This document shows, one piece after another, positions 35,373 to 44,220 of a stretch of 58,218 bases of DNA. Both the position numbers and the translations under genes were made by a program. The notes under the pieces were generated by a model, which saw nothing but the letters and a program-made list of their open reading frames with translations, did not search any database and had not been told where the DNA came from. Source of the stretch: Bacteroidales bacterium (GTDB lineage Bacteria > Bacteroidota > Bacteroidia > Bacteroidales > WCHB1-69); NCBI GenBank assembly GCA_017613015.1, contig JAGAEQ010000013.1, positions 1 to 58,218 of the forward strand. The letters run 5' to 3'. Position 1 is the stretch's first letter; each line of letters starts with the position of its first letter.

Positions 35373-36521
35373 ATGAGACATTGGTATCGCAATCAGAAGT
35401 TTCTGACCAAACGCAGCATTGAGGCCGCCGTTTTCCTTCTGGTGTTTTTCCTGGTTTTCGGATACATGGCTGTGGTCATGGGCCTGCCCAACATGCTGAA
35501 CACCCTGATGCAGACCTCTTACAGTCTGTTGATGGAGACGGTGTTTTACATCATGGCCATTGCGGTGCTTTCGGGCGCTTTGGGCGCCTTGCTCACCGAA
35601 TTCGGGGTGGTGCGTCTGGCGGAAATCGCGCTGCGCCCCCTGATGAAACCCCTGTACAACCTTCCGGGCGTGGCCGCTTTGGGCGGCATTCTGACCTTTC
35701 TTTCGGATAATCCGGCCATTATCAGTTTGTCCAAGGACCATCATTTCACCCGCTACTTCAAGAAATACCAGTTGGTCTCCCTGACCAATTTCGGGACGGC
35801 TTTCGGCATGGGATTAGTGGTGGTTGTCTTCATGATGGGCAAGGGCTTCCTCAAACCGGCCTTGGTCGGGCTGCTGGGCGCCGTGGTCGGCAGCATCGTC
35901 TCCACACGCCTGATGCAGCGTTCGGTGCTGAAAAGTTACCCCGAACTGGATGTGAAGGACGATGAGGAAGGGGACGAGCAGCAGATTTCCTTCAAGTCAG
36001 AAGGCGGTGTGTTTCTGCGCTTTATCAATGCAATACTGAATGGGGGCAAAAGCGGTGTGGACATCGGACTGACCATTATCCCTGGCGTGCTGATTATCTC
36101 CACCTTTGTCATGATGCTGACGTTTGGCCCCTCCGCCGAGGGCTACACCGGAACCGCTTACGAAGGCGTGGCTGTATTGCCTTGGGTTGCAGATAAATTG
36201 GATTTTCTTTTCCGTTGGCTGTTCGGCTTCCATCATCCGGAGCTGTTGTCTTTTCCCATCACGTCCTTGGGCGCGGTGGGCGCGGCTTTGGGTCTGATTC
36301 CCAAGTTCCAGGCTTTGGGCTTGCTCAACGGTAACGCCATCGCCGTTTTCACCGCCATGGGCATGTGCTGGAGCGGTTTTTTGAGCACCCACACCGCCAT
36401 GCTGGATTCCTTAGGCTATCGTCATCTGATTTCCAAAGCGATTGTGGCGCATACGATTGGCGGTCTCGTCGCCGGTATATCCGCCCATTGGCTGTTTGTG
36501 CTGCTGTCGGCTTTGTTGTAG
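35373..36521 (+). CDS. nucleoside recognition (Gate) domain membrane protein
   Basis: A 382-residue multi-pass membrane protein, starting at MRHWYRNQKFLTKR; codons before it precede the promoter. About eight hydrophobic helices are visible (for example IEAAVFLLVFFLVFGYMAVV and LVGLLGAVVGSIV), with conserved Gate-domain features TFLSDNPAIISL and NGNAIAVFTAMGMCWSGFLS. Members are found beside sporulation, transport and peptidase genes; the transported or sensed compound is not known. It is convergent with lptB and ends in TAG. Confidence 0.8.
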   Translation: MRHWYRNQKFLTKRSIEAAVFLLVFFLVFGYMAVVMGLPNMLNTLMQTSYSLLMETVFYIMAIAVLSGALGALLTEFGVVRLAEIALRPLMKPLYNLPGVAALGGILTFLSDNPAIISLSKDHHFTRYFKKYQLVSLTNFGTAFGMGLVVVVFMMGKGFLKPALVGLLGAVVGSIVSTRLMQRSVLKSYPELDVKDDEEGDEQQISFKSEGGVFLRFINAILNGGKSGVDIGLTIIPGVLIISTFVMMLTFGPSAEGYTGTAYEGVAVLPWVADKLDFLFRWLFGFHHPELLSFPITSLGAVGAALGLIPKFQALGLLNGNAIAVFTAMGMCWSGFLSTHTAMLDSLGYRHLISKAIVAHTIGGLVAGISAHWLFVLLSALL

Positions 36522-36571
36522 TTTCCCCGTTTTCCGCAGAAAATTTCGGGTGTGGCGTGCAAACGCCTGGT

Positions 36572-37303
36572 TTAGCGCAGGCTGAAATTGGAGCCGAGGT
36601 AGACTTTGCGCACCATGGCATCGTTGGCCAATTCCTCCGCCGTGCCGGAACGGAACACCTTGCCTTCCAGCAGGAGGTAGGCGTGGTCGGTGATGGCCAA
36701 GGTTTCGTGCACGTTATGGTCGGTGATCAGTATGCCGATGTTTTTCTCCTTCAGTTTGGAGACAATGTGCTGAATGTCCTCCACCGCAATCGGGTCCACG
36801 CCGGCGAAAGGCTCGTCCAACAGGATAAATTTGGGGTCGGCGGCTAAGCAGCGGGCGATTTCCGTCCGTCGGCGTTCCCCTCCGGAAAGCTGTATTCCTT
36901 TGCTTTTGCGTATTTTATGCAAACCAAACTCGTCAATGAGGGATTCCAGCCGCTCTTTTTGCTCTTGGGCGCTTTTCTTGGAAAATTCCAGCACCGAGCG
37001 GATGTTGTCCTCCACGGAAAGCTGCCGGAACACCGAGGCTTCCTGCGCCAGATAGCCTATGCCTTTGCGGGCGCGTTTGTACATGGCGTCGTTGGTGATG
37101 GGCGTGTCGTTCAGGAAAATGTTCCCGCTATTGGGGCGTATCAGCCCCACAATCATGTAGAAAGTGGTGGTTTTTCCCGCCCCGTTGGGCCCGAGCAATC
37201 CCACAATCTCCCCGCGTTTCAGCTGCACGGACACGTCATTGACAACGGTCCGCTTGTGGTAAATCTTAACTAATCCTTCGGTACGTAAAATATCCGCTTC
37301 CAT
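36572..37303 (-). CDS. lptB: LPS export ABC transporter ATP-binding protein
   Basis: A 243-residue ATPase of the LptB2FG complex that extracts lipopolysaccharide from the inner membrane. Walker [10 protein letters not shown] (38-46), signature LSGGERRR, Walker [15 protein letters not shown]-loop ITDHNVHET. The [12 protein letters not shown] stretch after Walker B is typical of LptB. It is the last gene of the leftward operon and starts directly at the stop of rseP (no gap). Confidence 0.95.
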   Translation of the reverse strand: MEADILRTEGLVKIYHKRTVVNDVSVQLKRGEIVGLLGPNGAGKTTTFYMIVGLIRPNSGNIFLNDTPITNDAMYKRARKGIGYLAQEASVFRQLSVEDNIRSVLEFSKKSAQEQKERLESLIDEFGLHKIRKSKGIQLSGGERRRTEIARCLAADPKFILLDEPFAGVDPIAVEDIQHIVSKLKEKNIGILITDHNVHETLAITDHAYLLLEGKVFRSGTAEELANDAMVRKVYLGSNFSLR

Positions 37304-38770
37304 TTAGTGGAACAGTTTGAAAATGTCGTTTCCGATAATCAGGAACATTAGGAGGAAAAGCAGCAGCATGCCGATGGTCTGGGCATATTGCAGAAAACTT
37401 TCCGGAATCTTTTTCCCGGTGACTAATTCGGCTATGCAGAAAAGCGCGTGGCCGCCGTCCAAGCCCGGAATCGGGATGATGTTCATGAACGCCAGAATCA
37501 GGGAAAGCAGTCCGGTGATGTACCAGAAACGCCCCCAGTCCCAGACGCCTCCGTAGATTTGGGCGATGCCGATGGGGCCCGCCACGGAGTCTTTGGCTTT
37601 GTCCTCTCCCGAGAAAATTTTTCCTAATCCCTTGATGTTGAGGTAGAGCATGGTCATGGCGTCTTTCCAGCCGTACCTGAAGGTCTCGCCCAAGGTGTAG
37701 GGCTGGGTCTCGTAAGGCGGGTTCGCCAAAATGCCAATCAGTCCGGTGGAGTCCATGGAAACGCTTGTGCGCAAGGTGTCTCCGTCCCGAAGCACCGTCA
37801 GGGTGATGTTCTGTTTGGCGAAGGTCCGGATGTGTTCCGAAAACGCGCCCCAGGTTTCCGTAGGAAGGCTGTCATTAATGGAAAGGATGCGGTCGCCCTT
37901 GCACAGTCCGGCCACGGCGGCGGGCCGGTCCGGAAGCACGCTGTCAATGGAGAACACGTAGTTGAATGGTTGCAGGAAGGGCCCTCCCTTTTTCAGCAGG
38001 CCATAGGCCTTGTCGGTCACCACCACGGTTTGGATTTCTCCGGCACGCTCCACGGTGACCATGGCGCCGAAAACCATGCGGGTGGACACGGCATCCTGAA
38101 AGCGCACGACTTCTTTCCCATTTACTTTCAGTATCTTGTCTCCGCTTTGAAAACCGATTTCCCGTCCGTTGGCGTAGGCGTACACCCCTTCCTTGACCGC
38201 CTTGTTGGGAAGGTATTCTTTTTCATAGACCCCTAAAATCATGGCGAACAAGCCGATACCCACAATCAGATTGACGGTCACACCGGCTAAAATGACAATC
38301 AGCCGTTGCCAGGCCGGTTTGGCCCGGTATTCCCAAGGCTGCGGTTCCGAAGCCAGATGCTCCACCGACTGGGTTTCGTCTATCATGCCGGAAATTTGGC
38401 AGTAGCCGCCAAAAGGCAGCCAGCCGATGCCGTATTCGGTGTGTTCCGGATATTTGCGCCAGTCGTCGTCCGGCAGTTGGGAGGTGTCGATAAGGCGGTA
38501 GGTCTTTTTTCCTTTGTCGTTCAAGACGGTTTCCCCGTTTTCGTCCTTCACCTCTTCAGTGTCCGGCAGGTTGCGCGAAAAGAACTTGACGTGCAGTTTC
38601 CCGTTGAATTTCTTTAGTTTGAATAAAGAAAACCCGGTGTCGAAAAACAGGTAGAATTTCGTCACCCGTATGCCGAAACAGCGGGCCGCGAGAAAGTGTC
38701 CGCTTTCGTGTACAAAAACCAACAGCCCTAAGCCCAGAATCAGCTGGGCAGCCATAATCAAACCACTCAT
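37304..38770 (-). CDS. rseP: RIP metalloprotease RseP (site-2 protease)
   Basis: A 488-residue intramembrane zinc protease that cleaves anti-sigma factors and signal-peptide remnants. HESGH at 21-25 in the first membrane helix gives the zinc-binding HExxH; the second half of the site is IPIPGLDGGH near residue 435. Between them are two PDZ-like domains (for example LPDRPAAVAGLCKGDRILSIN). It is somewhat longer than the E. coli enzyme because of an extra periplasmic segment after TM1 (KFFSRNLPDTEEVKDENGE), usual in Bacteroidota. Its ATG overlaps the dxr stop (4 bases). Confidence 0.93.
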   Translation of the reverse strand: MSGLIMAAQLILGLGLLVFVHESGHFLAARCFGIRVTKFYLFFDTGFSLFKLKKFNGKLHVKFFSRNLPDTEEVKDENGETVLNDKGKKTYRLIDTSQLPDDDWRKYPEHTEYGIGWLPFGGYCQISGMIDETQSVEHLASEPQPWEYRAKPAWQRLIVILAGVTVNLIVGIGLFAMILGVYEKEYLPNKAVKEGVYAYANGREIGFQSGDKILKVNGKEVVRFQDAVSTRMVFGAMVTVERAGEIQTVVVTDKAYGLLKKGGPFLQPFNYVFSIDSVLPDRPAAVAGLCKGDRILSINDSLPTETWGAFSEHIRTFAKQNITLTVLRDGDTLRTSVSMDSTGLIGILANPPYETQPYTLGETFRYGWKDAMTMLYLNIKGLGKIFSGEDKAKDSVAGPIGIAQIYGGVWDWGRFWYITGLLSLILAFMNIIPIPGLDGGHALFCIAELVTGKKIPESFLQYAQTIGMLLLFLLMFLIIGNDIFKLFH

Positions 38771-39936
38771 TGTCTCTTTTTTAATTGCATAATCAATTCC
38801 TTGGCTATGATGCGGGCCTCCTCGTCCAGGCGCACAAAGTCCGGCATGTCCGGATGCCGCTCGAAAGAAGCCTTTTCCAAGGTCTTTTCAATAACGTCCG
38901 AAATGTGTAAAAATTGGATGTCACCCCGCAAAAAAGCCGCCACGGCCTCCTCGTTGGCCGCGTTCATGCTGCACGGGGCGCTGCCGCCTTGCTCCATCAT
39001 CCGGTAGGCGAGGGCGAGACAGCGGAACGTGCCGGTGTCTGGCTCGGAAAAGGTCAGAGAACGCAAATCCTTGAACGACAGCTCCGGCAAATCGACAGGC
39101 AGGCGCAGGGGATAGGAAAGGGCGTAGGCGATGGGCAGCTCCATGTCTGGCATGCCTAATTGCGCCTTGACGGAATGGTCCGCGAACTGCACCATGGAGT
39201 GCACAATGCTTTGCGGATGGACCACCACTTCAATGTCCTTGGGCGGAACTTGGAAAAGCCAGTGGGCTTCCATCATTTCCAAACCATTGTTCATCAGGGT
39301 GGCGGAATCTATGGTGACTTTGGCCCCCATTTTCCATTTGGGGTGCCGCAGGGCCTCTTCCGGCCGTATATGCTCCAGCTCCTGCGCCTTCTTTCCGAAA
39401 AAAGGTCCGCCGGAGGCGGTAAGTATCAGTTTGTCAATAGGATTGTGAAATTCCCCTTGCAGGCATTGGAAAATGGCGGAATGCTCTGAATCAATGGGCA
39501 GAATGGGCAGCTTTTTGGCTGCGGCCAAGGCGGTGATGCGCTCGCCCGCCACCACCAAGGTTTCCTTGTTGGCCAAAGCGACCGGCTTGCCGTGTTGCAG
39601 CGCGTTGTGCGTGGGCATCAGTCCGGCGTATCCGACCAAGGCCACCACCACCAAGTCGATGCTGCTCATCTCCACAATGCTTGCGATGGACTTCTGTCCG
39701 GCAAACACCTTGATGTCCAAGGGGGAAAGCGCGTCGTTCACGGTGGAGTACAGGGCTTCCTCCCCGATAACCACTGCGTTGGGGCGGAATTCCGCCGCCT
39801 GTTGTATCAGCAGATCCGCCTGATGTTGGGCGGTCAGGACTTCCACGGAGAATTTGTCCGGAAAAGCACGCACAATGTTCAAGGTCTGCGTGCCTATGCT
39901 TCCAGTGGAACCTAAAATGGCGAGGCGTTTGTTCAT
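38767..39936 (-). CDS. dxr: 1-deoxy-D-xylulose-5-phosphate reductoisomerase
   Basis: A 389-residue NADPH-dependent enzyme that turns DXP into MEP in the non-mevalonate isoprenoid pathway. LGSTGSIGTQTL at the N-terminus binds NADPH; active-site stretches LPIDSEHSAIFQCL, LTASGGPF and DSATLMNNGLEMMEAHWLF (metal/substrate contacts) are intact. Normal length. Located between a glycosyltransferase (9-base gap) and rseP (overlap). Confidence 0.96.
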   Translation of the reverse strand: MNKRLAILGSTGSIGTQTLNIVRAFPDKFSVEVLTAQHQADLLIQQAAEFRPNAVVIGEEALYSTVNDALSPLDIKVFAGQKSIASIVEMSSIDLVVVALVGYAGLMPTHNALQHGKPVALANKETLVVAGERITALAAAKKLPILPIDSEHSAIFQCLQGEFHNPIDKLILTASGGPFFGKKAQELEHIRPEEALRHPKWKMGAKVTIDSATLMNNGLEMMEAHWLFQVPPKDIEVVVHPQSIVHSMVQFADHSVKAQLGMPDMELPIAYALSYPLRLPVDLPELSFKDLRSLTFSEPDTGTFRCLALAYRMMEQGGSAPCSMNAANEEAVAAFLRGDIQFLHISDVIEKTLEKASFERHPDMPDFVRLDEEARIIAKELIMQLKKRQ

Positions 39937-39945
39937 GGGAAGGCG

Positions 39946-41106
39946 TTATTGGGTGAGTAGGTTTTCCAGCAGTCGGGTGGTCTGCGCCCAGTTGAACCTT
40001 TCTTTGACAAAGGCGTGGCCGCCTTCAGCGATGCGGTCGTAATAGGCTTTGTCTTTCAACAGGTTGTCAATGGCGTCAATGTAACCCAGGGTGCTGTTGC
40101 ATACAATCAGGTGCTGATTTTCCGTTGCGTTCAGCGGTGCGGCCGCTAAGGGGGATGTGATGCAGGGAATGCCCATGGACATGGCTTCCAAGAGCTTGTT
40201 CTGCAATCCCGTGCCCAAATGCATGGGGGCGATGAAAATGCGGCTTTGCGCGTAGTAGTCCCGCATGTCCTCCACCCATCCGGTGACGGTGATGCGCTTG
40301 TTTTCCAGCGCCAGCACTTTGGGCGAGGGGTTGGCTCCGCAGAGCGCAATCCGTATGTCGGGATATTTTTCCCGCAGGGCGGGGTATATCTCTTTGGCAA
40401 TGTAGGTGGCTGCGTCCACGTTAGGAAGGTAGCCCATGTTGCCGGTGAAAATCAGGTCGTAGGTTTTGCGCCGGGGCGCGGAGGTGTAGTAGTCCGTGTC
40501 CACACCGTTGGGAACCACGGTGATTTCCTTGGCGCGGGGGTGACGTATCAGGTTTCTGTCCACCTGGGTGATGATGGTGCAGTGGTCGAAGCGGTCGAAC
40601 ACCTCACGCTCGTATTGGCTGACGCGGCGGTATTCGGCACGCAGCAGCCCCCGTTTCCACCAGGCGGATTTCGGAATCATGCGGTCGATGCCTTTGGAAA
40701 AAACATCCTGATAATCAAGTGTTTTTGGGTAAGGTAGGCCGTTTGCGTACTCCGCCGTCCGAATCAGTTGGCAGTAAATGCGGTCCACCTGGATGCGCTC
40801 CAGTTCCGCACGCAGGGTCTTGTGGACGGATTTCCGGTAGAAGTAGCCGCACTGCAAGGGCTTGCCCCGCAGGAAAAAGCGGAAGGCGTGCCACAGGCTG
40901 CCGAGGGTGGAAAGCGGGAAAAAATGCATTTCCCTGCAAAACGGGGAAAGCTCCCGCTCCGCGTCCGGATGAATCTTTCCTTCGTTCAGGGCGAAAAGGT
41001 AGATCTCATGCCGCTGGGACAGTATCCGTAGCTGGTGGTATGCCCTCAGCTTGTCCCCCTTTTCAAGGGGGAAAGGAACTCTGGATAAAAAGACGGCGAT
41101 TTTCAA
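39946..41106 (-). CDS. family 4-type glycosyltransferase
   Basis: A 386-residue GT-B fold enzyme. The N-terminal acceptor domain begins MKIAVFLSRVPFPLEKGDKL. The C-terminal donor domain has VVPNGVDTDYY, FTGNMGYLPNVDAA, IALCGANPSPKV, ITVTGWVEDMRDYY and FIAPMHLGTGLQNKLLEAMSMGIPCI, the nucleotide-sugar and E-x7-E type motif of GT4. It resembles the glycosyltransferases that build exopolysaccharide or surface glycans. It lies between rubrerythrin and dxr on the same strand; linkage to dxr is positional, not biochemical. Donor and acceptor are unknown. Confidence 0.85.
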   Translation of the reverse strand: MKIAVFLSRVPFPLEKGDKLRAYHQLRILSQRHEIYLFALNEGKIHPDAERELSPFCREMHFFPLSTLGSLWHAFRFFLRGKPLQCGYFYRKSVHKTLRAELERIQVDRIYCQLIRTAEYANGLPYPKTLDYQDVFSKGIDRMIPKSAWWKRGLLRAEYRRVSQYEREVFDRFDHCTIITQVDRNLIRHPRAKEITVVPNGVDTDYYTSAPRRKTYDLIFTGNMGYLPNVDAATYIAKEIYPALREKYPDIRIALCGANPSPKVLALENKRITVTGWVEDMRDYYAQSRIFIAPMHLGTGLQNKLLEAMSMGIPCITSPLAAAPLNATENQHLIVCNSTLGYIDAIDNLLKDKAYYDRIAEGGHAFVKERFNWAQTTRLLENLLTQ

Positions 41107-41141
41107 GGTGCGGTCGTCATTGGTGTGACATTTCCGGAGTG

Positions 41142-41168
41142 CCGGACAGGAGTGCGCCTCCCGTCCGG
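41142..41168 (-). terminator. hairpin after rubrerythrin gene
   Basis: CCGGAC-AGGAG and CCTCC-CGTCCGG can pair around TGCG, directly downstream (leftward) of the rubrerythrin stop at 41187. No T-run follows, so it may be a processing or pausing structure rather than a full terminator; the glycosyltransferase gene follows in the same direction. Confidence 0.4.
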
Positions 41169-41186
41169 TTCCGGGGAATGCTTGGT

Positions 41187-41729
41187 TTATTTGCCGAAAT
41201 AGCGTTTCAACAGGCCTTCGAAGGCTTTTCCGTGACGGGCTTCGTCGCGGGCCCTTTCGTGCACGGTGTCATGGATGGCGTCCAGACCGAGCTCTTTGGC
41301 GCGTTTGGCTAAGTCGGTCTTGCCCATGGTGGCTCCGTTCTCGGCTTCCACGCGCATTTTGAGGTTCTGCTCTGTGGAGTCGGTGAGCACTTCACCCAGC
41401 AGCTCGGCGAATTTGGCCGCATGCTCGGCTTCTTCATAAGCCGCTTTTTCCCAGTACAGGCCGATTTCAGGATAACCTTCCCTATGAGCGACTCTGGCCA
41501 TGGCCAAATACATGCCCACTTCGCAGCATTCGCCGTTGAAGTTGGCCCTCAGGTCTTCCATAATGTCCTCCCGGGCGCCTTTGGCCACGCCGACCACATG
41601 TTCGGCGGCCCAGCTCAGACCGTCCTCCTTCACTTCTTGCATCGGTTTTCCGCAGACGGGGCATTTTTCAGGCATGCTTTCGCCTTCGTACACGTAGCCG
41701 CAGACGGGGCAGATGAATTTTTTTGTCAT
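41187..41729 (-). CDS. rubrerythrin with N-terminal rubredoxin domain
   Basis: A 180-residue peroxide-detoxifying non-haem iron protein. The domain order is reversed compared with classical rubrerythrin: rubredoxin first (two CPVCG/CPVCGKP iron-binding pairs within residues 5-30), then a ferritin-like four-helix domain with ExxH-type diiron ligands ([49 protein letters not shown]). It reduces H2O2 using electrons from NAD(P)H-linked donors. The start at 41729 is fixed by the promoter and domain; the frame extends upstream without meaning. Typical oxygen-defence gene of anaerobic Bacteroidales. Confidence 0.94.
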   Translation of the reverse strand: MTKKFICPVCGYVYEGESMPEKCPVCGKPMQEVKEDGLSWAAEHVVGVAKGAREDIMEDLRANFNGECCEVGMYLAMARVAHREGYPEIGLYWEKAAYEEAEHAAKFAELLGEVLTDSTEQNLKMRVEAENGATMGKTDLAKRAKELGLDAIHDTVHERARDEARHGKAFEGLLKRYFGK

Positions 41730-41801
41730 GGTGCTTGTTTTTTGAAAGTTAATATGATGATGAATAATTTTTTCTATGTGCTTCGAATGTGCGACAAAAT
41801 A

Positions 41802-41809
41802 CAAAATTA
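41802..41809 (-). promoter_or_regulatory. Bacteroidetes-type -7 element (TAATTTTG)
   Basis: Read leftward the bases are TAATTTTG with GTTGAAAAAAG about 20 bases before it. It lies 73 bases before the rubrerythrin ATG. Confidence 0.65.
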
Positions 41810-41924
41810 CCACTTTTTTCAACACGAAACCACCATGAAAAAAAATATGTTCCGTTTCGGAAATTGCAAGCGGATTTTGCGGAACTTTGCATTCTTGGAA
41901 ATTTTTTTCTGCAAGAAGACAAAA

Positions 41925-42788
41925 ATGGGCGGTATTATCACTTTGACAACGGATTGGGGATACGGAGACTCTTATGAGGCAATGTTCAAGGCGCATGTGT
42001 GGCGTGAGAATCCCCAGGCGGTTTTCACCGCAATTTCGCACGCAGTGCGTGGCGGAAGCATACGGCACGCCGCTTTCCTGCTTTCCTCCGCCTGCTGGTG
42101 CTTTCCGGAATCCACGGTGCATGTGGCGGATGTGCGCGAGTTCACCTTGGAGCAGCTCGCCCGCATGGGCCGCAGGGAGCGTCCGCTTCCTGTTCTGGAT
42201 TTTCTGGCCGTCCGTTGCAGAGGACAGTATTTCCTGATGGAGAACAACGGCCTGCTTTCCCTGCTTTCGCCGGATTTCGCCGACGTGGACGCGGTGGTGA
42301 AGATTCCCCTGTACGAGGAGTACAAGCAGTACGATTCCTTCAACGCCCTGAACTACTATGCGCACGCCGCCGCGCTGCTTTCCGCCGGAGAGGGTCTGGA
42401 AGCCTTGGGGCAGCCCTATCCCATGGAGCAGCTGGAACGCCTGGCGCCGTTCAAGGTCCGGATAAACGGGGACAGCTTGGAGGGAAGTGTGCAGCATGTG
42501 GACGCCAAGGGCAATCTGATCACGGACATCCGACAGTCGGATGTGGAGGCGGTGGCGGCGGGCCGGAAAAGCCTGAGCGTGAAAGTGGCCGGCTGCCTGG
42601 AAACCTTGGCTCCCGTCACGTTGTGCCGCCGTTACCTCACGGTGAAGGACAGCTGCTTTTTCGCCTTGTTCAACACGGCGGGCTTTTTGGAAATCGGACA
42701 GAAAAATGTGTCTTTGGCCGCTTTTCTCTACGGGGACGAAGGGCGCAGCGGCATAGGCGACCCGGTGACGCTTACGTTTACCGCCTGA
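41925..42788 (+). CDS. S-adenosyl-L-methionine hydrolase (DUF62 family)
   Basis: A 287-residue protein of the SAM hydrolase/chlorinase superfamily. The N-terminal motif [18 protein letters not shown] holds the SAM-binding Asp/Trp; [15 protein letters not shown] and ITDIRQSDV belong to the same fold. Family members split SAM into adenosine and methionine with water; the chlorinase/fluorinase variants are rare. The start is the ATG at 41925 because the longer open frame to the left only overlaps rubrerythrin antisense. It is transcribed alone, convergent with the CCA-adding enzyme gene. Confidence 0.85.
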   Translation: MGGIITLTTDWGYGDSYEAMFKAHVWRENPQAVFTAISHAVRGGSIRHAAFLLSSACWCFPESTVHVADVREFTLEQLARMGRRERPLPVLDFLAVRCRGQYFLMENNGLLSLLSPDFADVDAVVKIPLYEEYKQYDSFNALNYYAHAAALLSAGEGLEALGQPYPMEQLERLAPFKVRINGDSLEGSVQHVDAKGNLITDIRQSDVEAVAAGRKSLSVKVAGCLETLAPVTLCRRYLTVKDSCFFALFNTAGFLEIGQKNVSLAAFLYGDEGRSGIGDPVTLTFTA

Positions 42789-42795
42789 TTCAGGA

Positions 42796-44217
42796 TTACT
42801 GCACGGCTTTCAGCCCCAGTTTCGCCGCTTCGGTCTCCAAGAGGCGGTAGGCTTCCTCGAAATTGTTCCCGATGACACCGTCTAAAATGGCCTCCCGTAT
42901 GGTGTTTTTCAGCATGCCGACCTCTTTGCAGGGCTGCAATCCGTATTTTTGCATGATGTACAGTCCGTCAATGGGGGGCTGGAAGTTGCGGATGCGGTCT
43001 TTTTCCTCTATGATTTTCAGTTTCTGCCGCACATGCTCGAAATTGCGGAGCAGGTGTTTCACTTTCTCCTGGTTTTTGGAGGTGATGTCGGCTTCGCACA
43101 GCAGCATCAGGTCGTCAATGTCGTCACCTGCGTCAAACAGCAGCCTGCGCACGGCGGAATCGGTGACACTGTCCTCCACCAAGGCGATGGGGCGCAAGTG
43201 CAGGTAAACCAGTTTTTTGACGTAATCCATCTTCTCGTTCAGCGGCATTTTGAGCGCCCGGAAAATCTTGGGCACCATTTTTGCCCCGACGGCTTCGTGC
43301 TGATGGAAGGTCCAGCCAGTTTCCGGCTGGTAGCGTTTGGTCTGGGGTTTCCCGATGTCGTGCAACAGGGCGGTCCAGCACAGCCACAGGTTGTCTGACA
43401 CAATGGCGATTTTGTCCACCACTTCCATGGTGTGGTAGAAATTATCCTTATGTCCTTGGTTGTTAATGCTCTCCACGCCTTTGAGCTTGGAGACCCAGGG
43501 AAGCACCAAATCCAGCACGCCGGTCAGGTCCATCAGGGTGAATCCGACCGAAGGCTTGCGGCTGAGCAGGATTTTGTTCAGTTCGGCCACGATGCGCTCC
43601 TTGGACACGATTTCCAGGCGGTGCGCCTCGGTGTGTATGGCCTCCAGTGTTTTCATGTCTATGGAGAAATTCAGCTGGGAGGCGAAACGTATGGCCCGCA
43701 TGATGCGCAAGGGGTCGTCGGAAAAGGTTTTTTCGGGGTCCAAAGGAGTGCGGATGATTTTGTGCTGCAAATCCTCCAGTCCCTGAAAAGGGTCCAGCAG
43801 CGTCCCGTAGTCGGCTTCCGACAGCGATATGGCCAGCGCGTTGATGGTGAAGTCGCGCCGGAACTGGTCGTCCTCCAAGGTGCCCGCGGTGACGCTGGGG
43901 TTGCGGGAGTCGGGGCTGTAGGATTCCTTGCGCGCGCCCACAAACTCTATTTCCATGTTCTCGTAGCGGAACATGGCGGTGCCGTAATGCTTGAACACAT
44001 TGACCGCCTGCTCCGGAAGGTTCAGTCGCGCAGCCGTCTGTCGCGCCAGCTCCACTCCGTCTCCAACGGCTACAATGTCAATGTCTTTGCAGGGTCTTCT
44101 CAACAGCAGGTCGCGCACAAAGCCTCCAATCACGTAGCAGGGTACCCCCATTTGTCCGGCGGTTTCGCTGACAATCCTGAAAATGGGGTGCTGGAGTTCC
44201 TTGGCGAGATTCTTCAT
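42796..44217 (-). CDS. cca: CCA-adding tRNA nucleotidyltransferase
   Basis: A 473-residue class II enzyme that builds or repairs the 3'-CCA of tRNAs. The N-terminal catalytic part has [22 protein letters not shown] (GGxVRD and DxD metal motif, 22 residues in all), [13 protein letters not shown] and [13 protein letters not shown]. An HD domain ([14 protein letters not shown]) makes it the HD-containing type. Length and motifs are normal. It is last in the Hdr-like operon (3-base gap), which is probably incidental. Confidence 0.94.
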   Translation of the reverse strand: MKNLAKELQHPIFRIVSETAGQMGVPCYVIGGFVRDLLLRRPCKDIDIVAVGDGVELARQTAARLNLPEQAVNVFKHYGTAMFRYENMEIEFVGARKESYSPDSRNPSVTAGTLEDDQFRRDFTINALAISLSEADYGTLLDPFQGLEDLQHKIIRTPLDPEKTFSDDPLRIMRAIRFASQLNFSIDMKTLEAIHTEAHRLEIVSKERIVAELNKILLSRKPSVGFTLMDLTGVLDLVLPWVSKLKGVESINNQGHKDNFYHTMEVVDKIAIVSDNLWLCWTALLHDIGKPQTKRYQPETGWTFHQHEAVGAKMVPKIFRALKMPLNEKMDYVKKLVYLHLRPIALVEDSVTDSAVRRLLFDAGDDIDDLMLLCEADITSKNQEKVKHLLRNFEHVRQKLKIIEEKDRIRNFQPPIDGLYIMQKYGLQPCKEVGMLKNTIREAILDGVIGNNFEEAYRLLETEAAKLGLKAVQ

Positions 44218-44220
44218 GGC